This document shows positions 14,780 through 21,480 of a stretch of 21,480 bases of DNA, piece by piece. The stretch's first letter is position 1. Each line of letters opens with the position of its first letter. A program made the translations under genes and the position numbers. The notes beneath the pieces were generated by a model that did no database searches, had not been told where the DNA came from, and saw only the letters and a list, made by a program, of their open reading frames with translations. Source of the stretch: JANNMJ01 sp031397815 (lineage in GTDB: Bacteria > Bacteroidota > Bacteroidia > Cytophagales > Hymenobacteraceae); contig JANNMJ010000120.1 of NCBI GenBank assembly GCA_031397815.1, positions 1 to 21,480 of the forward strand. Direction: 5' to 3'.

Positions 14780-14821
14780 GTGCCCATTAAATGTCGGCCA
14801 ACCTGATGCCCACAACCGCCT

Positions 14822-14852
14822 GTAGGGGCGTGGCCTTGTGCCCGCCCGCATG
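14822..14852 (+). repeat. 31-bp dispersed repeat, copy 2
   Basis: It has one mismatch (T at 14831) to copies 1 and 3. It is enclosed by its own inverted flank, cacaaccgc (14811-14819) and gcggttgtg (14852-14860), so this copy can fold as an independent hairpin of about 50 nt. It lies 193 bp before the first propeller gene. Confidence 0.85.
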
Positions 14853-14988
14853 CGGTTGTGTTAATGGTCTATTCGCCGTTGCGGGGTTCGCATAGCATTA
14901 CGCGGCCGTGGGCAGTGCCCCCCCCACCCCTCCCCTTCGGGGCGAGGAGTTTACTTTCTAAATGCATTAAGCCCGTCTAGGTCCTACC

Positions 14989-15008
14989 TATCTTGCAGTA
15001 AATAAGGC
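14989..15008 (+). promoter_or_regulatory. Conserved promoter-like block before propeller gene 1
   Basis: The block tatcttgcagtaaataaggc is identical to 18400-18419 before the second propeller gene, while most sequence between block and gene start differs. TATCTTGC is one base short of a TAnnTTTGC -7 box. It ends 36 bp before the ATG in both copies. Confidence 0.5.
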
Positions 15009-15044
15009 GTTACCCCACCTCCACCCTCTTTCCACTGGTTGGTT

Positions 15045-18000
15045 ATGAACAGCTCTACCTTGCTTGAAGCGCGCTTCTCACGGGCCATTTGGCTCGTATT
15101 AGCGCTGATTCTTAGCCATTGTCTGCCGACTCAGGGGCAGACTAATCCGCCGCCGCCCCCTAGCGCGGCGCGGCCGTGGTCGTGGGCGGCGACCGTGCAG
15201 CACCCGACGCTCAACGGCTACCTGCGCGGCGGCCAAACGGCTACTGATGCAGTCGGCAATCAATACATCACCGGCTCCTTTGTGGGGAAAGTCGCTTTTG
15301 GCAGCACGACGCTCCGGAGCCGCTCGAACCAAATGACCGACTTGTTCGTCGCGAAGCTCTCGCCGACGGGCCAGTGGCTGTGGGCGGTCAGCCCGGCCGC
15401 TACGACGGCGCCGCTGGTGGATTTTCGTTCGAGTCAGGGGGTCGATGTGGCCGTCGATGGGCTGGGGAACGTGACGGTGCTCGCTGGCTACTACGGCCCG
15501 CTGACGCTCGGCAGCTCGGTTTTGCCGGAGCCGCTGACGCGGTCGCAGTCGCTGGTGGTGGCGCGCCTGTCGCCGCAGGGTCAATGGTTGAACACGAGTG
15601 TTGCGACGACTAACCTGTCGGGTGTGCCGTGGGGATACACGCTGATAGGCACCGCCCTCTCGGTGGATGCGCAAGGCAATGCGTGCATTTTGGGGTATGG
15701 AGCGGGCACGATGTCGTTCGGCACCTATTCGGTTACCGGCACACGTAACAACTTGCCACAGTCGTTTGCGGCGAGTGTCAGCTCCGGCGGCGTGTGGCGT
15801 TGGGCTACGGCGTTCGCCGACCCCATCACGGAGCTGGTGACGGCTCGGCAGGTAAAGGCCGGCCCGCAAGGCGACTTCTGGGTGGTCGGGTATTTTCAAT
15901 TGGCCACCGCCACCTTCGGTGCTTTCACTGTCCGGAATACGGTATCGGGCGCGTTGAGCTCCGAGGTTTTTCTGGCGCATCTGAGCGCGCAGGGGCAATG
16001 GCTAGGCGTGTACCCGGCCGGCGGCAACGGCGGCGATTACGCCAACGCCCTTACCGTCGACGCGCAGAATAACGTGTACATCGCGGGTTCTTTCAACCGG
16101 AGCGCCCGCTTCGGCTCGCTCAGAGTCAATAGCCTTCATCCGCCGAGCAGCTCGTCCGGAAACGTTTCTGACGCTTTTCTGGCGAAACTCACTGCCGCCG
16201 GACAATGGGCATGGGTGCAGCAAGGCGGGGGTGTTAGCGGCGTTCAGGGCAGTGGCGTGGCCCTCGACACGCAAGGCGACGTGTACTGGAGCGGCTCCTG
16301 CGGCGATTCTAGCATCTTCGGCCCGACCACCCTGCGCGGCAGCTCCACGTTCTTCGCGAAGCTCAGCCCCACCGGCCAGTGGCGCTGGGCTATTGGCACC
16401 CCCCTTACCAGTACTTCGCCGGATATTTATCTAGCGCCCGATCCGCAGGACGGCATCCGGGTGGCGACCGTGCATATGGGCCGGTTGGCTTTAGGCCCCC
16501 ACATACTACCGTCGCCCGCCGATGCGAACGTGATGGGCGCCCACCTTTCGGCGAATGGGCAGTGGGCGTGGGCGGCGGCGAGTGCGTCGGGCGGCACGGC
16601 CACCATCCGGCAAGTAGTGGCCGATGCGCAGGGCAACACCTACGCCACCGGCTCCTTCGGCGGCACGGTGGTGCTGGGGAGCACCACGCTCACATCGCGG
16701 GGTTATACCGATGCTTTCGTGATTTCTTACGACCGTCAAGGGCGCACCCGCTGGGCCACGCAGCTCGGCACGGCCGCCCCCGACGAAGGTCAGCTCATCG
16801 CCCTCGACCCACGCGGCGGCTTGGTATTGTTGGGCATCGCGGGCGATACGCTCAGGCTCAACACCGACGTAGTGACCACCCCGCTCGGCAGCAACTTCCC
16901 CAGCTACGGCAACATCGGCTTTCTGGCGCGCCTCAACCGGCAAGGGCAGGTACTGGGCGGCGTATTGGCCCCGCAGGGCGTCACCCGACTGGCCGTAGCG
17001 GCCAACGGCGACGCCGTTTTGGCGGGTACTTTCTACACTACGATCCAGTTCGGCAGCCTGCCCCCGCTGGTTACCACCGGGGTTGATGGCTTCGTGGCGC
17101 GTCTCAGCCCCACCAATCAGTGGCGCTGGGTCCGGCATCTGCACGGCCCGGTGACTAATACGACGGATGGGGTGAACGATGTCGTCGTCGATTCTGCCGG
17201 CAACGGCTACGTCACGGGGTATTTCAGTGACTCGATCCAGCTGGGCGCGTTCACCGTGCGGGGCCGCTCCGACCAAGCGTCGTATCTGGCGAGCTTCGAC
17301 GATGCCGGGCAGTGGCGGTGGGCCCGCCCGATCAACGACCGGGGTACGAGCGAATTCCTCTACACCGCCGGCCTCGCGCTCTCTCCGAACGGTGGGCAGC
17401 TTCTCGTGTCGGGCTATTTAACCGATTCCGTCAGCTTCGGACCCGTCCGCTTGAGCGGCCCCAGCGGAGTGGGAATGGCATTCGTCGGCGCGATGACGCT
17501 CGGCGGGCAATGGCTCGGCGCGAACATCCCCACTTCGGGCGAAACCTTAGGCGGAGCGCTTGCCTCCGGCGCCACCAACAGCTACATGTTGGGCGGCTTT
17601 TTCGGGGGAGCGCGGTTCGGCGCTGATTCCATCGATACTTCTTGGGGGCGGTTGGGCAGCGGTCCGCGGCCGAGCGCCGGACCGAGCGGCGCGCACCAGC
17701 GCAGTATTGCCGGGGTACGGGGCGGCCCGCCCATCCCTCCCCCGCCAACCCCTTTCGTGACGGGGTTCACCGGCGCCGGGCAATGGCAGTGGGCGCAAGC
17801 GATGAGCGGCGCCACCACCCTGGCCGCCAGCTCCGCCACCGACGACCTGTTCGTGGCCGGTGGACTAGTCGCCGGTGATTCCGCCGTTACCAACGGGGGC
17901 GCCACGGTAACCTTCCAAACGCTGCCCATCGGCTACCTCACGGCCATGCTCGGCGGGCCGCTCGGCGTGCGCGATGCCGCCGCGCAGCCGCGCCTCGCAA

Positions 18001-18212
18001 TGTGGCCGAACCCCGCCCGCCACACCCTCCACCTCACGGCTCCGCCGAAAGGTGCGCAGTCGGTGCGCGTGCTCGATGGCGTGGGACGCGTGGTGTTCAC
18101 GCAAGCCGTAACCGGCGCCCCGACGACCCTCACGCTGCCGCTGCCGGCCCTCGCGCCGGGCATGTACATCGTGCAGTGCGGCGGCCTCACGAACCGCTTG
18201 GTGGTGGAGTAA
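15045..18212 (+). CDS. T9SS-secreted SBBP-like beta-propeller protein 1
   Basis: The product has 1,055 residues. The signal peptide (ARFSRAIWLVLALILSHCLP, about 9-28) ends near TQGQ-T; LSHC is not a good lipobox. A Pro run (NPPPPPS) and then many repeats of about 50-70 residues follow, of the form D-GN-Y-TGSF-G-FGS-TL...D-FVAKLSP-GQW-WA. This resembles SBBP repeats, thought to form beta-propeller blades on the surface. Near the end lies a Gly/Pro-rich linker (about residues 868-904, with GPPIPPPPTPF). The T9SS type-A sorting tail, from about 985, has LAMWPNPARHTLHL and ends TNRLVVE. The ATG at 15045 is preferred over the in-frame TTG at 15039 because the second copy has the same start context. 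Ligand and role are unknown. Confidence 0.88.
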   Translation: MNSSTLLEARFSRAIWLVLALILSHCLPTQGQTNPPPPPSAARPWSWAATVQHPTLNGYLRGGQTATDAVGNQYITGSFVGKVAFGSTTLRSRSNQMTDLFVAKLSPTGQWLWAVSPAATTAPLVDFRSSQGVDVAVDGLGNVTVLAGYYGPLTLGSSVLPEPLTRSQSLVVARLSPQGQWLNTSVATTNLSGVPWGYTLIGTALSVDAQGNACILGYGAGTMSFGTYSVTGTRNNLPQSFAASVSSGGVWRWATAFADPITELVTARQVKAGPQGDFWVVGYFQLATATFGAFTVRNTVSGALSSEVFLAHLSAQGQWLGVYPAGGNGGDYANALTVDAQNNVYIAGSFNRSARFGSLRVNSLHPPSSSSGNVSDAFLAKLTAAGQWAWVQQGGGVSGVQGSGVALDTQGDVYWSGSCGDSSIFGPTTLRGSSTFFAKLSPTGQWRWAIGTPLTSTSPDIYLAPDPQDGIRVATVHMGRLALGPHILPSPADANVMGAHLSANGQWAWAAASASGGTATIRQVVADAQGNTYATGSFGGTVVLGSTTLTSRGYTDAFVISYDRQGRTRWATQLGTAAPDEGQLIALDPRGGLVLLGIAGDTLRLNTDVVTTPLGSNFPSYGNIGFLARLNRQGQVLGGVLAPQGVTRLAVAANGDAVLAGTFYTTIQFGSLPPLVTTGVDGFVARLSPTNQWRWVRHLHGPVTNTTDGVNDVVVDSAGNGYVTGYFSDSIQLGAFTVRGRSDQASYLASFDDAGQWRWARPINDRGTSEFLYTAGLALSPNGGQLLVSGYLTDSVSFGPVRLSGPSGVGMAFVGAMTLGGQWLGANIPTSGETLGGALASGATNSYMLGGFFGGARFGADSIDTSWGRLGSGPRPSAGPSGAHQRSIAGVRGGPPIPPPPTPFVTGFTGAGQWQWAQAMSGATTLAASSATDDLFVAGGLVAGDSAVTNGGATVTFQTLPIGYLTAMLGGPLGVRDAAAQPRLAMWPNPARHTLHLTAPPKGAQSVRVLDGVGRVVFTQAVTGAPTTLTLPLPALAPGMYIVQCGGLTNRLVVE
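15056..15188 (+). repeat. 133-bp block identical to 18467-18599 (5' end of the tandem paralogues)
   Basis: Every base from 15056 to 15188 matches 18467-18599. Beyond it, only two more mismatches occur up to the ITGSF codons (about 15272). The block encodes the signal peptide and first linker. Confidence 0.9.
17923..18057 (+). repeat. 135-bp block identical to 21346-21480 (3' end of the tandem paralogues)
   Basis: All 135 bases match up to the window edge. The block codes for the segment leading into the T9SS sorting tail. Just upstream, identity falls quickly. Confidence 0.9.
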
Positions 18213-18335
18213 GGATGAGGAGATGTGGGGTATGTGGGAGATGTGGAGATGTGACCCTTCCTACGTATCCGGCACCGTCCCGGGGCCGGCTCTATGGGGC
18301 CACTTGGTTCAACGTCACACCAACCTCAAACACCT

Positions 18336-18366
18336 GTAGGGGCGCGGCCTTGTGCCCGCCCGCATG
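18336..18366 (+). repeat. 31-bp dispersed repeat, copy 3
   Basis: It is identical to the reverse complement of copy 1 and one base different from copy 2. It lies in the gap between the two propeller genes, with the same orientation and the same CCT before it as copy 2, but only 33 bp before the promoter-like block. Confidence 0.85.
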
Positions 18367-18399
18367 TGGTTGCGGCTAGGGGCGACCTGCTGCACGGCT

Positions 18400-18419
18400 T
18401 ATCTTGCAGTAAATAAGGC
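18400..18419 (+). promoter_or_regulatory. Conserved promoter-like block before propeller gene 2
   Basis: Identical to 14989-15008. The TATCTTGC core may be a -7 element. It ends 36 bp before the ATG at 18456, the same distance as in the first copy. Confidence 0.5.
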
Positions 18420-18455
18420 TCCTTCCCCTATTCACTCTCTTTCCATTGGTTGGTT

Positions 18456-21400
18456 ATGAACACTTTTACCTTGCTTGAAGCGCGCTTCTCACGGGCCATT
18501 TGGCTCGTATTAGCGCTGATTCTTAGCCATTGTCTGCCGACTCAGGGGCAGACTAATCCGCCGCCGCCCCCTAGCGCGGCGCGGCCGTGGTCGTGGGCGA
18601 CGACCGTGCAGCACCCGACGCTCAACGGCTACCTGCGGGGCGGCCAAACGGCTACTGATGCAGTCGGCAATCAATATATCACCGGCTCCTTCACGGGAAA
18701 GGTGGCTTTCGGCAGCACCACCCTGCGGAGCCGCTCAAGCAGCTTGAACGACTTGTTCGTCGCGAAGCTTTCGCCGACGGGACAGTGGCTGTGGGCCGTC
18801 AGCCCGGCCGCCACGACGGCGCCGATGACAGATTTGCGGTCTAGTCAGGGGCTAGATGTGGCCGTCGATGGGCAGGGAAACGTGACGGTGCTCGCTGGCT
18901 ACTACGGCCCGCTGACGCTCGGCGGCTCGGTCTTGCCGGAGCCGCTTTATCGGGCGCAATCGCTGGTGGTGGCGCGCCTCTCGCCGCAAGGTCAATGGCT
19001 GAATATGTCCGTCGCTTCGACCAACACTCCCGGCGCCCTGCAATGGGGGAGTTACACGCTTGAGGGCACCGCTTTGAGCGTCGACACGCAGGGGAATGCC
19101 TGTGTCTCGGGATTTGGAGTAGGCCGACTGTCGTTCGGGGCATACGCGATTGCGGGGCCGAACGCGGGTCAGCCACAGGCGTTCGTTGCCAGCATCAGCC
19201 CCAGTGGAGCCTGGCGTTGGGCCACCCCCCTCGGCGACTACCAAATGGAGCGCGTAGACGTGCGCCAAATGGCGGCCGGGCCGCAGGGCGACTTCTGGGT
19301 AGCCGGACATTTTGTGACGCGCACGGCCACCTTTGGCAGCTTCGTCGCTCAGAACACATCAACCACGTCAGAATACGATATTTTTCTCGCGCACCTGAGC
19401 GCGCAGGGGCAGTGGCTGGGCGTGCATTCGGCCGGAGGTGCCTCTTCTGATTTCGCCGGTGGAGTAACCGTCGATCCCCAGAACAACGTGTACCTCTCGG
19501 GTGGCTTCAGGCAGCGCGCCGTTTTCGGCTCGCTGAGAATCGTCACGCCGGTCACGCCGAACACCAATCACTCCCCGGATAACGCCTTTCTCGCGAAGCT
19601 TGGCGCCGCCGGACAATGGGAATGGGTGCGGCAAGGCGGCGGCGTGGGCGCCGACCAAGGCCAGGGCGTGGCGGTGGATGCGCAAGGCGATGTTTACTGG
19701 AGCGGCTTCTGTAGCGATACTACCGTCCTCGGGCCGACCACCTTATTCGGCAGCACCACCTTCTTCGCGAAGCTCAGCCCGACCGGCCAATGGCAGTGGG
19801 CCGTTGGCGCTCCCCGGCACAGCTACGCGGCGGAGACATACCTCGCCCCGGACCCCGCGAACGGCGTGCGGGTGGCGGCCGTGTATATGGGTAAGATGCC
19901 TTTAGGCACCCACGCGCTCCCCTCCCCGGCTGATGCCAACGTGATGGGCGCACACCTTTCGGCCAGCGGCCAGTGGGTGTGGGCACAGGCGAGTGCGTCG
20001 GGCGGAACGGCCACCATTCGGCAAGTAGTAGCCGATGCGCAGGGCAACACCTACGCTACTGGTTCCTTCGGGGGCACGGTGGTCGTGGGGGGCACCACGC
20101 TTATGTCGCGCGGCTACACCGATGCCTTCGTGATTTCCTACGACCGTCAGGGGGGCACCCGCTGGATCACGCAGCTCGGCACATCGGCTGCCGATGAGGG
20201 CTACCTCATCGCCCTCGACCCACGCGGCGGCGTCGTGCTGACCGGGGTCGCCGGTGATACCATTACGCTCGGTTCCGACCGCGTCGCCACCTCTTCCGGC
20301 GGCACTTACAGCACGAACGGGAACATCGGCTTTCTGGCGCGGCTCACCCCGCAAGGGCAAGTATTGGGCGGCGTATCGGCCCCGCAGACTATAGCCCGGC
20401 TCACCGTAGCTGCCAACGGCGACGCCGTTTTGGCGGGCACGTTCGAGGATGCGATCCGGCTCGGCAGTCTGCCGCCTTTGGTCGCCGTCCAGACCGATGG
20501 TTTCGTGGCGCGCCTCAACCCCACCAACCAGTGGCTTTGGGCCCAAAAGCTAAGTGGCTCCCTGAACTACAGCACGGATGGGCTGAACGATTTAGTCCTC
20601 GATTCCGCCGGAAATGGCTACCTCACGGGCTACTACGAAGATACGATTCGGCTAGGCGCGCTTACGTTATCGAGCGTCGACGGGCCAGCGTCGTATCTGG
20701 CGAGCTTCGACAATGCCGGGCAGTGGCGGTGGGCGCGCCACACCAACGACCGCCCGATCATTTCCGGCTACCTCACCACGTCCGGCCTCGCGCTCTCCCC
20801 GAGCGGCGGGCAGCTTTTCGTATCGGGCACCTTATCCGATACGGTCAGCCTCGGCCCCGTACGGCTGAGCCCGTTCAGCGGAACGGCTACGACGTTCGTC
20901 GGCGCGATGACTCTCGGGGGGCAATGGCTCGGCGCGAACATTCCCACCGGTTCGGGCTACACCTTCGGCGGGGCGCTCGCTACCGGCGGCACCACGAGCA
21001 GCTACATGTTGGGCGGCGTTTACGGCAAAGCGCAGTTCGGTTCCGATTCTATCGCGGGCATGTTTCGGCAGCTCAGCGGTGGCCCCCGGCCGAGTACCGG
21101 TTCGGGTGCCGCGCACCAACGCGCCGGGGACGTTTCAAGAGACGTACCCGGCCCACCCATTCCGCCGCCGCCCACTCCCTTCGTGACGGCGTTTACCGGC
21201 GCCGGGCAGTGGCAGTGGGCGCAAGTGATGCACGGCGCCACCACCCTGGTCACCAACTCCCCCAACGACCTGTTCGTGAGCGGTGGAGTGACCGTCGGCG
21301 ATACGACTGTTACCATCGGAGCCGCCACCTTGACCGCCCAAACGATGCCCATCGGCTACCTCACGGCCATGCTCGGCGGGCCGCTCGGCGTGCGCGATGC

Positions 21401-21480
21401 CGCCGCGCAGCCGCGCCTCGCAATGTGGCCGAACCCCGCCCGCCACACCCTCCACCTCACGGCTCCGCCGAAAGGTGCGC
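18456..21480 (+). CDS. T9SS-secreted SBBP-like beta-propeller protein 2, partial at window edge
   Basis: Translating from the ATG at 18456 gives 1,008 codons with no stop to the right edge. The architecture is that of protein 1: the same signal peptide and NPPPPPS linker, the same blade repeats ending AKLSPTGQW-WA, the Gly/Pro-rich linker (PGPPIPPPPTPF) and the start of the same sorting tail (LAMWPNPARHTLHLTAPP). Roughly the last 45 residues are outside the window, assuming equal length. Nucleotide identity with protein 1 is complete or nearly so at both ends and clearly lower in the middle, where blade loops differ by substitutions and short indels. For example, ASTNTPGALQWGSYTLEG replaces ATTNLSGVPWGYTLIG. 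The upstream promoter-like block is also duplicated. A surface or exported role like that of protein 1 is expected. Confidence 0.88.
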   Translation, partial: MNTFTLLEARFSRAIWLVLALILSHCLPTQGQTNPPPPPSAARPWSWATTVQHPTLNGYLRGGQTATDAVGNQYITGSFTGKVAFGSTTLRSRSSSLNDLFVAKLSPTGQWLWAVSPAATTAPMTDLRSSQGLDVAVDGQGNVTVLAGYYGPLTLGGSVLPEPLYRAQSLVVARLSPQGQWLNMSVASTNTPGALQWGSYTLEGTALSVDTQGNACVSGFGVGRLSFGAYAIAGPNAGQPQAFVASISPSGAWRWATPLGDYQMERVDVRQMAAGPQGDFWVAGHFVTRTATFGSFVAQNTSTTSEYDIFLAHLSAQGQWLGVHSAGGASSDFAGGVTVDPQNNVYLSGGFRQRAVFGSLRIVTPVTPNTNHSPDNAFLAKLGAAGQWEWVRQGGGVGADQGQGVAVDAQGDVYWSGFCSDTTVLGPTTLFGSTTFFAKLSPTGQWQWAVGAPRHSYAAETYLAPDPANGVRVAAVYMGKMPLGTHALPSPADANVMGAHLSASGQWVWAQASASGGTATIRQVVADAQGNTYATGSFGGTVVVGGTTLMSRGYTDAFVISYDRQGGTRWITQLGTSAADEGYLIALDPRGGVVLTGVAGDTITLGSDRVATSSGGTYSTNGNIGFLARLTPQGQVLGGVSAPQTIARLTVAANGDAVLAGTFEDAIRLGSLPPLVAVQTDGFVARLNPTNQWLWAQKLSGSLNYSTDGLNDLVLDSAGNGYLTGYYEDTIRLGALTLSSVDGPASYLASFDNAGQWRWARHTNDRPIISGYLTTSGLALSPSGGQLFVSGTLSDTVSLGPVRLSPFSGTATTFVGAMTLGGQWLGANIPTGSGYTFGGALATGGTTSSYMLGGVYGKAQFGSDSIAGMFRQLSGGPRPSTGSGAAHQRAGDVSRDVPGPPIPPPPTPFVTAFTGAGQWQWAQVMHGATTLVTNSPNDLFVSGGVTVGDTTVTIGAATLTAQTMPIGYLTAMLGGPLGVRDAAAQPRLAMWPNPARHTLHLTAPPKGA

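Larger units (their letters stand above)
14441..15044. other. 604-bp structured non-coding region between adhesin and first propeller gene
   Basis: No believable gene lies here. From left to right it holds a 17-bp-stem terminator (14478-14517), nine 22-bp repeats (14523-14720), two inverted copies of a 31-bp dispersed repeat (14749-14779 and 14822-14852), an 8-C tract (14918-14925) followed by a CCCC-TTC-GGGG hairpin, and a conserved promoter-like block (14989-15008). The small open frames in it are by-products of the repeats. Confidence 0.75.

Noticed and set aside
15045..15140. Lipoprotein signal (LSHC) in the propeller proteins
   Set aside because: His at -1 does not fit the lipobox. A type I signal peptide ending near TQGQ is more likely.

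Overview
The window looks like chromosome from a GC-rich member of the Bacteroidota, probably order Cytophagales (a Hymenobacter- or Spirosoma-like lineage; the genus is inference). The evidence is three very large secreted proteins with type IX secretion (T9SS) C-terminal sorting tails, several TAnnTTTG-type -7 promoter boxes, no Shine-Dalgarno sequences before the starts, and an EF4/LepA of the expected type.

Layout. (1) 1-1050 is a mobile-element scar. The first 33 codons of an IS1-type transposase run off the left edge. Next comes an open fragment that looks like the 3' end of a host gene, then a complete IS200-like/REP-associated Y1 transposase enclosed by perfect 59-bp inverted repeats made of REP-like hairpins, next to a 20-bp tandem duplication. 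(2) 1060-6000 is housekeeping: lepA (minus), a divergent short-chain dehydrogenase with a Lys/Ala tail, an AlkA-type DNA glycosylase, a small basic minus-strand ORF and a secreted outer-membrane beta-barrel protein. Strong hairpin terminators separate some of these. (3) 6338-8569 holds two tandem phage-tail-collar (Mdp-like) proteins and a formyltransferase-fold enzyme that is not an ordinary methionyl-tRNA formyltransferase. (4) 8777-14440 is a 1,887-residue cadherin-like/Ig-like T9SS adhesin. (5) 14441-15044 is a structured non-coding region: a 17-bp-stem terminator, an array of nine 22-bp imperfect-palindrome repeats, and a pair of inverted 31-bp dispersed repeats. (6) 15045 to the right edge holds two tandem SBBP-like beta-propeller T9SS proteins of about 1,055 residues. 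Their first ~250 bp and their known 3' ends are virtually identical, while the middle has diverged.

From 6338 onward the genes all lie on the plus strand. They could act together at the cell surface (collar proteins, possible modifying enzyme, adhesins), but that link rests on order and orientation only. The most interesting signals are the REP-flanked transposase, the mosaic divergence of the tandem propeller genes with a third dispersed-repeat copy between them, the palindromic 22-bp array, and the collar-collar-formyltransferase-adhesin arrangement.
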